The notes under the pieces: generated by a model | What the model was told of the DNA's origin: nothing | Seen by the model: only the letters and a program-made list of their open reading frames with translations | Database searches by the model: none | Made by a program: the position numbers and the translations under genes | In this document: positions 1 through 8,781 of the stretch, one piece after another | Layout of the letters: each line of letters begins with the position of its first letter | Numbering within the stretch: position 1 is the first letter of the stretch | Source of the DNA: Willaertia magna | Taxonomy: Eukaryota > Heterolobosea > Eutetramitea > Acrasida > Naegleriidae | Direction: 5' to 3' | Assembly (NCBI GenBank): GCA_902984215.1 | Contig: CADWAF010003420.1 | Coordinates: 1-12,307 of the forward strand | DNA length: 12,307 bases

Positions 1-880
1 ATAAATATAGGTAGTGGATATAATTATTATGTTAATATAGGAATAATTGGACCAAATACAGGTGAATTAAATAAATTTACTTTATTAGAACAATTAAAAG
101 GAAAAGTGAAACAACATGATTGTGGATATTTTCATACTGCTTATTTAACATGTAAGTTTACAATATTTTTATTTAAATTTATAATAATTATATTTATAAT
201 GCATGTAACATTAAATTATTTAATAATTACAAAAAAAATTAGTTGATGGAGAAGTTTATATTACTGGTAAACAAGATGAGTAAGTTAATATTTTATAATT
301 TTTATAACTTAAAATTTATTTTACAATTTTATTTTTATACAAAAAATATCTTACAATTTATTTTTATACAACAAATTTTACAATACAAAAATTTATACAA
401 AAACTTACAAAAAATAGTGGACAATTTGGTAAAAAATTTCCCTCCCTTTTCTCTCACGTAGATTGTACTAGTTTACAAAAAATTGAATTAAATTCCATTA
501 CAAAATTTAAAAGTTTAATTTGCGGAAATTACAGTACCACTTTACTCTCAGAAAAGAATACAATTTTTTACAATGGAAAAGTCAACCACCATAACCTTTA
601 CAATAATAATGATAAAGTTCCATTAAAAACCATTTCTGAACATTTTATTGAAATTGATTGTAATTTAGATAAATTTATTGGAAATTATGGTTTTGAAAAA
701 TTTGAATTTATTGAAATGGGTTTACAATTTAATTTAATAAATCAACAACAACAATTGAGAGGAATAATTTTATTAAAAGATTTATTTGGAAAGAGTAATA
801 AGAATTTAATTTATTTTAAAAATAATTTGTTTGAAATGATTGATAAATTTATTTTATCTGATTTGGATTTTTTATTTTAA
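1..880 (+). CDS. RCC1-repeat protein, 3' portion (three exons, 5' end outside window)
   Basis: Exons 1-151, 243-279 and 418-880 join in one frame and give 216 residues before TAA. RCC1 repeats are seen directly: 'CGYFHTAYLT' followed across intron 1 by 'FDGEVYITGKQD', then 'DDGQFGKK', the G-Q-x-G turn typical of this beta-propeller family. RCC1 proteins are seven-bladed propellers used as Ran exchange factors or, far more often in protists, as protein-interaction scaffolds; the substrate here cannot be told. Intron 1 is phase 1 and intron 2 phase 2. The C-terminus is less RCC1-like and ends in 'LFEMIDKFILSDLDFLF', resembling the start of a BTB domain that then terminates. No start codon lies in the window. 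The gene is convergent with the F-box/LRR gene. The family call is firm and the exon borders are likely, resting on splice consensus and frame. Confidence 0.8.
152..242 (+). other. Intron 1 of the left RCC1 gene (91 nt, phase 1)
   Basis: The donor is GTAAGT and the acceptor TTAG. Removing it joins 'ACA T' to 'TT GAT GGA' and restores an RCC1 strand (T-F-D-G-E-V-Y). The unspliced frame soon meets stops. Confidence 0.75.
280..417 (+). other. Intron 2 of the left RCC1 gene (138 nt, phase 2)
   Basis: The donor is GTAAGT and the acceptor ATAG. Splicing gives 'GKQDDGQFG', rebuilding the family's G-Q-x-G turn exactly across the junction, which is good evidence for both borders. It is the longest intron seen here and holds an internal tandem repeat. 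Confidence 0.75.
321..371 (+). repeat. Imperfect tandem duplication inside intron 2
   Basis: Bases 321-342 and 351-371 are near-identical, differing by one T in the first T-run. Both begin TTACAATTT and end TTTATACAA, with a period of 30. A third, weaker TACAA-rich copy follows. The duplication probably explains why this intron is longer than the others. Confidence 0.6.
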
Positions 881-907
881 ATATTTTTTGTAATAATTAT
901 TTTTTGT

Positions 908-913
908 AATAAA
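908..913 (+). terminator. Candidate polyadenylation signal AATAAA
   Basis: AATAAA lies 28 bases past the TAA of the left RCC1 gene, where a cleavage signal would be expected. In sequence this AT-rich the hexamer is common by chance, so the support is only positional. Confidence 0.3.
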
Positions 914-1081
914 TGTTATTTGTAACTCAGAAATAAGTGAACTAAATGTATTAAAATAATAAGATGTTGCTATTAAGTAATTCCATTTATGAAAATTAAA
1001 ATCTTTGATTCCAATTTTATTTCCAAAATATTATAAATGGAATTCACAACATGGAAATATTAAATTTCTTAATAATTATTA

Positions 1082-3739
1082 TTATAGTGATACTTCCAAT
1101 CTACATTCACTAATTTCCCATTCATTATATAATAAACGATATCTTTCCATAATAGAATATCTTTTCTCATAAATGTGTAAAGAATTTTTGTTTACTAAAT
1201 AAGGTAGTTCAATGAGTTCAAATCCTTTACTTTGAAAATTATCTAAAAATTCTTTACAATAATTTCCTTCTAATTTTTCACCTTCAATTTTACATATTTT
1301 TAAGAATTTACAATGTAATAATTCTTTGTGTATGGTTGACCAATTACAATTAATTGTTAAATGTAAAAAACTTAATTGTGGTGATTTGTTAATTATTTTA
1401 GAAATAATTGTTGGATCAATTGAAGTGTTAATATTACAACATTTTAAAATAAATAAATAAATTCTTTCTATATTTGAACATAAATTATAAAAATGATTAA
1501 AAAAGAAATTTATATCTTTTCTGTCTTTTATATTTTGTTTTGTTTTTAAAAATAATTTATCAAAAATTATCTTTTCAATTTTATAAATATTATGATTAGT
1601 GACAAGTTGATTTAAATATTTTATAGAAACTCTTTCACAATTTTCAATTCTAATTTCTTTTAATTCATTCATATCTATAATTGGTAATTTTCTTTTTAAA
1701 AGAAAAGAAGTATTATTACAACCAATTATTTGTAATCTATTAATATTATTTATTGTAAATTTATTTTGTGTTGTGTTGTTGTGTGAATTTATTGTGTTAT
1801 TAAAATTTTCTTCCTTTTTTGTTTTTATAATTTCACAATTAAAAATTGTTAATTCTTTTAAGTTATTGGTAAATAAATTAAGATTACAATTTGTATTGAA
1901 TTTAATGTTAATTAATTTTAATATTTTTAAATTTTCATTACAATATTTATTAACGTGTTGTAAAATATATTTTGTAAATTTACAAGATGAACTTAAATCT
2001 ATTACTAATTCTGTAAGATTTTTAAATAAATTTTGATAATCGTACAATTCATTAATTTTATCATCAATTAAATTTTCAATAAAAATATTTTCTAAATGTA
2101 AACATTTTAAATCTTTACAATAAATTTGAAGATTTTCAAATAAAGAATTAAAATTATCTACAGTTCCAAATTTAAATGATAATCTAAATCTTTTTAAATA
2201 AATATGACGTTTTATAAAACTATTTAATAATTCTAAATCATTTATTCTATTTCTTAATGAATCTCCAGTTCTTAAATTAAAAGTTTCTAAATAAGGGAAT
2301 GATTTCATAAAATGAATAATATTTAAATCATCTTCTCCATTAGAAGGGGAATTTAAATAACTCATTTGTAAATCTAAATGTTTTAATAAATGATTTTTAT
2401 TTAAAATTAATTTTTTAAAATTATTTGTAAATTGTTCAATAAAATAATTCGTTTCACAATTTACAAAAGTTTTTAAATAAATTAAATTTGGTAATAAAGA
2501 AGTAATAAATAAAATATCATTTAATGATAAATCATTAATTATAAAACTATTAATTTCTAAACTTGTTAAATTTGGATAAATTTCTCCTTGTAAATATTGT
2601 AATAATATAATTTCTAAATTATTTATTGAATGATACATTTCAAAATATCTTTTTTCTTTTTCTAATTCATCTAAAAAACTATTTGATTCTTCTAAAGTTC
2701 CATCTTCTTTTCTAATTATAGATGGACACATTAATTGTTTAAATTGTAAACCTTTTTTTAATTTAAATGAATTAAATATAATTTCTTCAATAAATTTTGA
2801 TAAAAAATTCTTTGCTTCAAATTTACAATAACTGTCAAAAGATAATTCTTTTAAATTTTTAAAAATTGAAAAGAATTTTGCATAATTTTCATAAACACCA
2901 TAATAATTATTTGTGCATTTACAATTTAAAATTTTTATAACTTTTAATTTATCAAAAAGTAAATGATTTCTTAATTGTAAAAAGTAGTCAAATAAATAAA
3001 AAGATATTCTTGTACAATTATTTAAAATTAATTGTTCTAAATTTGGACAATATTTAAAAATTAATTTTATTGCTCTATCTGTTATAAAAGAACAGCCATT
3101 TATTTCAATACTATTTATATATTCTCCATATTGAATAAAAAATTTACAAAAATAAATTTCTTTTAAATTTATATCTCTATTAATTTCACTTGTTTTTTGT
3201 TCTAAATTTAAATAATATTCATATTCTTCATTGTAAATAAAATTAAAATAATTTATTGTAAAATTGTCAATCCAATTATAATTACTATTTCCATAAGTAT
3301 TTATCCCAAAATAAATTTTATTAAATAATAAAGAACGATAAATAAATAAATCTTGTTCTGAATAAAAACATTTTAAATATTTTTTAATTCTTGAAGAAAT
3401 AAAATTATTTTTAATATTATTATTATAATTATTCATAATATAATAAAAATAGAAATCAATGTCATAATCCACTTCAGGACAATTTATATTAAAAGGGCCA
3501 ATTAATAAATAAAAAAAGAGAGAAATTTCTCTACATTTAATAATTTCAAAAGTTGGTAAATATTGAAATATTATTATCCACATGTCAACCGATTGTAAAT
3601 TACAATTTTTAAATTTCAAAAAGTTATAAAATTCATTCTTTTTATTCTTTTTGTTCTTTTGTTTCTTCTTCTTCTTTTTATTATCTTCAGTGCTGATAAT
3701 AGATGAACGGACTGAAAGGCTTTGATGTCGCTTAAACAT
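1082..3739 (-). CDS. F-box / leucine-rich-repeat protein
   Basis: A single exon of 885 residues, starting at an ATG preceded by a run of A, the favourable context here. Residues 21-35 are a Lys/Asn run, possibly a nuclear or RNA-binding basic patch. Residues 50-79 fit an F-box ('IIIFQYLPTFEIIKCREIS'), the helix that binds Skp1 in SCF ubiquitin ligases. From about residue 205 to 820 come many degenerate leucine-rich repeats. Several are of the cysteine-containing, AMN1/FBXL kind, for example 'INSIEINGCSF', 'CPNLEQLILNNCTRIS' and 'LKEIRIENCERVS'. This order (F-box then LRR horseshoe) is that of FBXL substrate adaptors. The gene diverges from the F-box/ankyrin gene across 102 bases. Family is clear; substrate is unknown. 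It is intact, with GC as low as its neighbours. Confidence 0.85.
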   Translation of the reverse strand: MFKRHQSLSVRSSIISTEDNKKKKKKQKNKKNKKNEFYNFLKFKNCNLQSVDMWIIIFQYLPTFEIIKCREISLFFYLLIGPFNINCPEVDYDIDFYFYYIMNNYNNNIKNNFISSRIKKYLKCFYSEQDLFIYRSLLFNKIYFGINTYGNSNYNWIDNFTINYFNFIYNEEYEYYLNLEQKTSEINRDINLKEIYFCKFFIQYGEYINSIEINGCSFITDRAIKLIFKYCPNLEQLILNNCTRISFYLFDYFLQLRNHLLFDKLKVIKILNCKCTNNYYGVYENYAKFFSIFKNLKELSFDSYCKFEAKNFLSKFIEEIIFNSFKLKKGLQFKQLMCPSIIRKEDGTLEESNSFLDELEKEKRYFEMYHSINNLEIILLQYLQGEIYPNLTSLEINSFIINDLSLNDILFITSLLPNLIYLKTFVNCETNYFIEQFTNNFKKLILNKNHLLKHLDLQMSYLNSPSNGEDDLNIIHFMKSFPYLETFNLRTGDSLRNRINDLELLNSFIKRHIYLKRFRLSFKFGTVDNFNSLFENLQIYCKDLKCLHLENIFIENLIDDKINELYDYQNLFKNLTELVIDLSSSCKFTKYILQHVNKYCNENLKILKLINIKFNTNCNLNLFTNNLKELTIFNCEIIKTKKEENFNNTINSHNNTTQNKFTINNINRLQIIGCNNTSFLLKRKLPIIDMNELKEIRIENCERVSIKYLNQLVTNHNIYKIEKIIFDKLFLKTKQNIKDRKDINFFFNHFYNLCSNIERIYLFILKCCNINTSIDPTIISKIINKSPQLSFLHLTINCNWSTIHKELLHCKFLKICKIEGEKLEGNYCKEFLDNFQSKGFELIELPYLVNKNSLHIYEKRYSIMERYRLLYNEWEISECRLEVSL

Positions 3740-3841
3740 TTTTTTCCTTTTAAAAGCCTTGTTTTCTTTTCCCGCCCAAAAAAAATCAACTTTTTATTGA
3801 AAATTTATCAAAAAAAAATAGCCTTGAAAGCTTTGAACAAT
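3740..3841. promoter_or_regulatory. Divergent promoter between two F-box genes
   Basis: This 102-base spacer between two start codons must hold both promoters. It is mostly A/T runs but contains TTTTCCCGCCCAAA (3767-3780), matching the E2F/DP-type consensus TTTCCCGCC and standing out in DNA this AT-rich. AGCCTTG occurs at 3755-3761 and 3820-3826, with an inverted AAGGCT just inside the minus-strand gene (3716-3721). No convincing TATA box can be singled out. Binding by any factor is inferred. Confidence 0.55.
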
Positions 3842-6624
3842 ATGGTAGGTCTATAATTTTTTTTTCTTTTCTATTGACGAAACTTAAGAAAGAATATGAA
3901 AATGTTGAATCTATTGTAAAAGTATGGATATTACAACATGAACAAATTAAAACTAGTTTACAAAATAATTTACCAAATTTAAATAATTTACAAAACTCTT
4001 TACAAGCACTACCATTAGACATTAAATATGAAATTATTTATTTTATTCCAACTTATTCTAAAACCCATATAAAAGACAGTATAAATACAAATAGAAGAAT
4101 TAATAATTTAATTAACGAAAATAACTTTAATAATTACCAAATTAATGAAATTAAAAATTCAATGAAATATTTTTTAGAAACAAATTCTTCAGAAGAAGAT
4201 AAATTTACAATTGATGATCCAATAATTACATTCCATAAAATGAGATTAATTAATAAAGAATTTAATTTAAAAATGAAATTAAAGTTATTAAATTTAAGTC
4301 ATTTAAATTTAGATGTTTTTTTGGAAAGAGAAATAAAATACAGTTATGATGAATCAAGAATTAAAAAAAAAGAAAAAAATAAAAAGAAAGATGAATATGG
4401 TCAATTATGGTATTTATTAACTTTATTAAGGAACCAAGCATTTTATTTTACTTATTGTGAAGAAGATTTAAGTAACGATTTAATTATTGAAAATAAAGAA
4501 TTGGAGAAGAAGGAAAATAAATTAGCTAAGAAAATGAATAATTTATTAATATTAATACGATCTATTTTAAATATTAATCACGTAACATTTTATGACGTCA
4601 TTGAAGAAGAAGAAGATAAACTAAATATTAATGAACATTTTAGAAATTTGCTAGGAAATGTCACCAATAATATTTTTGTAAACTCAATTGATGCAAATGA
4701 AACTAGTGCCCCTGAAGAAACAAACAAGAATGACCAACAAATGGAGGTAGAAAATAATGTTGAAATTAAAGAAATGTTAAATAAAATGGCTGAGAACGAA
4801 GTAGAAATATTTAAAATGACTGAAGAACAATTAAATCAATTAGAGGAACAATTAATGAATATAAAAAAAGAAAAACAAGAAAATAATCATTTACAACAAT
4901 CTATATTACAGTGTACCCCAAAGAAAAAAACAAAGCTTAGTTACAAAAATAAGGATTATGTTTATAGAGGTTTACCTGTTAATCGTTATTTAATTAATCA
5001 TATCGTAGAAAATGACGATTATGAAGATGAGTTTGAAGATAATCTTACAACTAGTTTAAGTGAATACGTTGGACACAATAGAACTATTAAAAGTATTCAA
5101 TTAAATTATAATTTGTTTAGATTTTCTAGATTTATAGGAAATATAAAGTTATTAACCATTTGTTTAAAAGAATTAACTACTTTAAATTTGATAAATTATA
5201 ATGATGAAAGAAATGATCATTTATTACCTGCTTCTGCTTCAATTAAACATATTAACTTTATAACTTTATATTGCAATGATATTGACCAACATTTAAGATT
5301 TATTCCTACTAAAATGTTATTATACAAAAATTTAGAAACAATTAACATTTTTCCAATAATTAATACTGCAGCGCCAGTATTGGACGATAATAATGATGAA
5401 GAAATGGACGTGGAAGAAGCTTTTAATTTACAAACATATCTTGAAGAATTAAGTAAAGATATTCCAGAAGATACCTCAATAGTATTTATTGAAAAGAAAT
5501 TAGACGTAAATGAAGAAATTATTCATTACAAAGTGGAAAATGAAAATAGTAACAGAAATATAGAAGTAACTTTAACTTTTAGTAAAAACTTTACACAAAC
5601 AGATTGGAAAGAGTTTATACAAAATTATTTATTAAACGTTAAGCAAAAACCTTTTCATTGGATATTTACAAAAACTGAAATTCCATTAATAATGAAAAAG
5701 TGGCTTTTAGAATATTTAATTATTAACAATTATTTATTAATTGAAGATTTATCTTTAATGGAAATGGATTTTGAAAAGGATTATGAAAATAAATGTTTAG
5801 TACAATATTTAATTTATTTATCAAATGAATATCAAAATGGTAAATTATTTAATTTAAAGAAAGCTATAAAACTTCGAGTAGATATAAGATCCCTTAATTT
5901 TATTAAATTTATTAATTATGGTTATTATTATGAAAATCAAATTATTGATTTATTTTATTATTTATTACAAAATGATTTTCCATTTGAAATTTTACACTTT
6001 TTGACAGAAAATTTAAAGACTTATTATACAAACAATAATAATGAAGAAAATATAATAACAGAAATTGTAAATTTTATTTCTTATCATTCTTATAATAGTA
6101 ACGATTTAATTATTGGATATTTTATTCAATTTTTACAAAAACAATATGGAACGCTTTTTATTAAAAAATTATTAACGAAAAATATAATAAATATTTATGT
6201 AGATTATCAACACAATGAACATATTGAAATACCTTTAATTATTAATTTGGGTACTTTTTTAGAATCTTATTTATTATTAGAATTAATTAATTTATTTACA
6301 AGTGAAGAAATTTTATCAATTAATATAAATGGAAATAATATTTGTCAAATGTTCATAATAGTAAATCCATCAATAGATGATCAATTTATTATAAAAATAA
6401 TTGAAAAATATCCTGAATTATTATTTACAAAAAATAATTTACAACAAACACTATTACATACATGTTGTTGTCCTCCATATAAAAGAATTGATTTAGCGTA
6501 TTATTTAATTAAACAATATAATTTAAATTGTGATATTCCAGATGAAGAAGGAAGAACTGTGAAGGAATTGATAGAATTAAAACATCATTTATTGGCAAAG
6601 ATTATTTTTGGAATGAATAACTAA
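3842..6624 (+). CDS. F-box-like protein with coiled coil and C-terminal ankyrin-like repeats
   Basis: Exon 1 supplies only the ATG (3842-3844), which runs directly into GTAGGT. Exon 2 (3889-6624) then reads M-K-E-Y-E-N-V for 912 residues. This start is chosen because the open frame has no ATG until about codon 97, downstream of the F-box-like stretch 'LQALPLDIKYEIIYFIP' (about residues 39-55). Residues about 286-336 are Glu/Lys/Leu/Gln-rich and look like a coiled coil. Around 455-500 there are LRR-like strands ('IKHINFITLYCNDI'). The last 110 residues read as degenerate ankyrin repeats, with 'QTLLHTCCCPP' and 'IPDEEGRTVKELI' matching the TxLHxA and D-x-x-G-x-T turns. Likely an SCF-type adaptor, as for its divergent neighbour. 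The F-box is weaker than in that gene, so its Skp1 role is inferred. Confidence 0.75.
3845..3888 (+). other. Candidate 44-nt intron directly after the start codon
   Basis: GTAGGT donor, CTTAAG acceptor, T-rich middle. It separates ATG from the long open frame and is phase 0. Without it, ATG GTA GGT CTA TAA ends after four codons. The alternative is initiation at TTG (3874), which is unlikely in a nuclear gene. Confidence 0.55.
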
Positions 6625-6798
6625 AATTTTTATATTTACTCTATTTATTTTTACAATAATTTTTACAATTTTTATTTATTATCATATGTCCTTTTTTATC
6701 TTAAGTCTACCTTTTAATTATTTGTAAATATTATTTTTATTATTATTATTTGTAAATATATATTTTATAATTGTATGGTAATAATTACGCGTTCAATT

Positions 6799-8100
6799 TT
6801 AATCAAATACAATTTCATAATCAACATCATTACAATAAACCGTTAAATCACAATACACACAATTCATAAATAATTTCTTTCTAAATAAATAAATATCAAC
6901 CCCCAACTTTCCATTTAAAAACGTAAATTGACTTGAATAATTCGTTGCAATCTTCCATTCATTACAACCATCATTTAATTTATTTAAACATTTTAATTCC
7001 ATTACTTGATTTACAATTTCATTGTTGTTATTAAAATTATTATTAAAATGTTCACTTTCCAAACCTAATTGTCCCTTTTCATTACTTCCAAAAATAAATA
7101 TTTTATTAAAATAGTCAATAAAATAAATATAATTTAATCCACAATAAATATTTTTAAAATTATTTAAAATAAATGGTTCTTCAATATAAATACCACTATT
7201 TTTGTTATTATTGTAAAAATAACCGTTATTATCGTTATTATTATTGTAATCTTCAAAATCACAAACTTTTCCGTAAATGTAAACATTTCCGGTCACTGTT
7301 AAAAAAACGGTAAAATAACCACCACATTTAAATTTTTGTATTTTTTCTTTACAAATTGTAATCTTTTTAAAACCAAAATAAAAATTATTATTCCCCAAAC
7401 ATAATTGTCCATCAAAATTCTTTCCAATCGCATAAAAATTTCCATTTAAAGTTTCCACAATAGTGTGTAACATTCCACACTTTACAATTTTAACATTTTC
7501 CATTAATAACATTGGTGTTTTACAATTTTGTAATTTTTGTAAACCTAATTGTCCATTTTCATCACTTCCACAACCATATAAAGCATTTGTACTCGTAATA
7601 AAATATGAAACTAAATTTCCCGCTTTAATTTTTTTAATTTTATCATAAAAATTTACATTTAATTTAATTGGTTGATTTAAATATTTCTTTTTTGGTAAAC
7701 CTAATTGATAATTAAAATTATTTCCAAATCCGTAAACGTGACCATTTTTAGTTAAAATTAATAAATGATTATTTCCTAAAGAGATTGTTGTAATAAAATC
7801 GGTTTCTTCTTTCCATTGTAATGGAACTTTTGTAATTTTATTTAAAAATGGAAATAAATCATTTCCATTTAAGTTTGAACCGCCACAAATATAAAAATGT
7901 TTTCTATTTTTAGAAATTTCTGGATTTTCAGTTAAAAATATTGTAAAACTAAATTGTAAAGTTTTTTGTAAAGTATAAAAACTTCCAATTTTAATTTTAT
8001 TTATAATTTCATTTGGTTCAATAAATTTTTGTAAAATATTATTTATTTTTCTAAATTTATTATATTTTGTATATTTTTCTGATAAACTTTTTGGTTGAAA
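6799..8100 (-). CDS. RCC1-repeat protein lacking its 5' end (no start codon)
   Basis: An uninterrupted frame of about 433 residues with at least five RCC1 blades: 'GHVYGFGNNFNYQLGL', 'NALYGCGSDENGQLGL', 'NFYAIGKNFDGQLCLG', a blade with an Asn-rich insert (coding bases about 7200-7255), and 'IFGSNEKGQLGL'. The frame stays open up to 8160 but has no ATG above 7512, and that Met sits in the middle of a blade. RCC1-like sequence therefore begins around 8100 with no initiator. Either an upstream exon exists or the gene has been cut there. Unlike the other two RCC1 genes it has no introns. The tail 'YCDLTVYCNDVDYEIVFD' resembles the first two BTB strands and then stops. The propeller call is firm; whether the gene is functional is uncertain. 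The 5' boundary given is approximate. Confidence 0.7.
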   Translation of the reverse strand, partial: FQPKSLSEKYTKYNKFRKINNILQKFIEPNEIINKIKIGSFYTLQKTLQFSFTIFLTENPEISKNRKHFYICGGSNLNGNDLFPFLNKITKVPLQWKEETDFITTISLGNNHLLILTKNGHVYGFGNNFNYQLGLPKKKYLNQPIKLNVNFYDKIKKIKAGNLVSYFITSTNALYGCGSDENGQLGLQKLQNCKTPMLLMENVKIVKCGMLHTIVETLNGNFYAIGKNFDGQLCLGNNNFYFGFKKITICKEKIQKFKCGGYFTVFLTVTGNVYIYGKVCDFEDYNNNNDNNGYFYNNNKNSGIYIEEPFILNNFKNIYCGLNYIYFIDYFNKIFIFGSNEKGQLGLESEHFNNNFNNNNEIVNQVMELKCLNKLNDGCNEWKIATNYSSQFTFLNGKLGVDIYLFRKKLFMNCVYCDLTVYCNDVDYEIVFD

Positions 8101-8525
8101 TACAAAAACAACGACAAACTTGGAAAAATTGGTTATTAGATTCCAATCAAAAGAAAAGTATTAGAAAAACATTGAACCATTTATTTTCAACCATTGAATA
8201 TCTAAAATTTAAAGAAACACATTTTGAATATCGTCATGAAACAACTGTTAAATTTACAATTTTAAATAAAAATTCAGGACAACAACCACATCAATTTGAA
8301 TTTTTTTTATACAATGATGAAAATACAAATAGTTTTACTTATTTTTATAATGGCGCAGCTATTGGAGAAGGAGAAGGAGCTTCTGTAAATTTTGATAAGG
8401 CAGATATTAGAAAATTAAGAAAGAGTTTGGGTTTGGAGGAATTGAGTAAAACTACATTGTTAGAATTTTTAAGAATTATAATTCCAATAGACTTGTACTA
8501 TTTAACTTTTGAAATGTATGAATAA
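8067..8525 (+). CDS. Orphan open frame, 5'-incomplete, function unknown
   Basis: I do not recognise this protein. The frame is open from 8055, but convincing coding character starts near 8098 ('EIQKQRQTWKNWLLDSN', two Trp). It continues with 'FEYRHETTVKFTILN', a Gly/Glu stretch 'GAAIGEGEGASVNF' and 'IRKLRKSLGLEELSK', ending at TAA with an overlapping AATAAA. There is no in-frame ATG except four codons from the end, so the 5' end is missing or lies in an undetected exon. The predicted pattern (basic helical start, beta-rich middle, helical end) suggests one compact domain of about 140 residues. Its broken end abuts that of the RCC1 gene on the other strand. A remnant of a longer gene is the simplest reading; a real gene with an unseen first exon is possible. 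Confidence 0.5.
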   Translation: MYIFLINFLVEIQKQRQTWKNWLLDSNQKKSIRKTLNHLFSTIEYLKFKETHFEYRHETTVKFTILNKNSGQQPHQFEFFLYNDENTNSFTYFYNGAAIGEGEGASVNFDKADIRKLRKSLGLEELSKTTLLEFLRIIIPIDLYYLTFEMYE

Positions 8526-8526
8526 A
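8521..8526 (+). terminator. Candidate polyadenylation signal AATAAA overlapping the stop
   Basis: AATAAA overlaps the TAA of the orphan frame. A signal this early would give a very short 3' UTR. The support is positional only. Confidence 0.25.
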
Positions 8527-8781
8527 AGATAGCTTTCTCTTTTATAATAGCGAATCTAATCTGATAACTTCTTCACGACTACGTTAAGACTTTTTTATTA
8601 ATTAATGTTGTCCAATCAATTTGTGTTGCTCGTTATACGGTTTAATAAAAAAATCAATACATTTAAATTAATTTGATTAGTACTAAATTAGGTTATATCG
8701 AAAATAAATTAATATTTTGTGCCACTAATGTCTAAGTAAGTTAATTTTCTAAATGTTGAACCAGCCCATTACAAAATTTTG
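8526..8781. other. Spacer between the orphan frame and the Crinkler-like gene
   Basis: These 256 bases have no open frame of note. They contain a perfect 10-base palindrome TTAGTACTAA (8677-8686) inside a weaker TAATTT..AAATTA inverted repeat, and the left AGCCCAT copy at 8763-8769. The two genes converge on it, so it should hold both 3' UTRs. Confidence 0.4.
8763..8769 (+). repeat. Left copy of a direct repeat flanking the Crinkler-like gene
   Basis: AGCCCAT followed by TACAA. The same heptamer followed by ACAA recurs at 11265-11271, beyond the other end of the gene. It could be a target-site duplication. Seven bases is short, and no terminal inverted repeats were found. Confidence 0.3.

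Noticed and set aside
243..461. 72-residue plus-strand open frame
   Set aside because: It runs through intron 2 and in a different frame from the RCC1 exons; its Phe/Tyr/Leu-rich translation is what T-rich intron DNA gives.
1773..2036. 87-residue frame antisense to the F-box/LRR gene
   Set aside because: It is a shadow of a long, well-supported coding strand, with no motif of its own.
3874..3888. TTG as the start codon of the F-box/ankyrin gene
   Set aside because: Non-ATG initiation is rare in nuclear genes, and an ATG followed by a consensus donor lies just upstream with an in-frame acceptor.
3786..4022. 78-residue minus-strand frame over the divergent promoter
   Set aside because: It overlaps the promoter and the F-box-like N-terminus of the plus-strand gene; composition looks like antisense.
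7463..7648. 61-residue plus-strand frame
   Set aside because: Antisense to clear RCC1 blades on the minus strand.
8526..8781. tRNA or small structured RNA in the convergent spacer
   Set aside because: No T-loop consensus, cloverleaf arms or GC-rich stems could be found; only a short AT palindrome is present.
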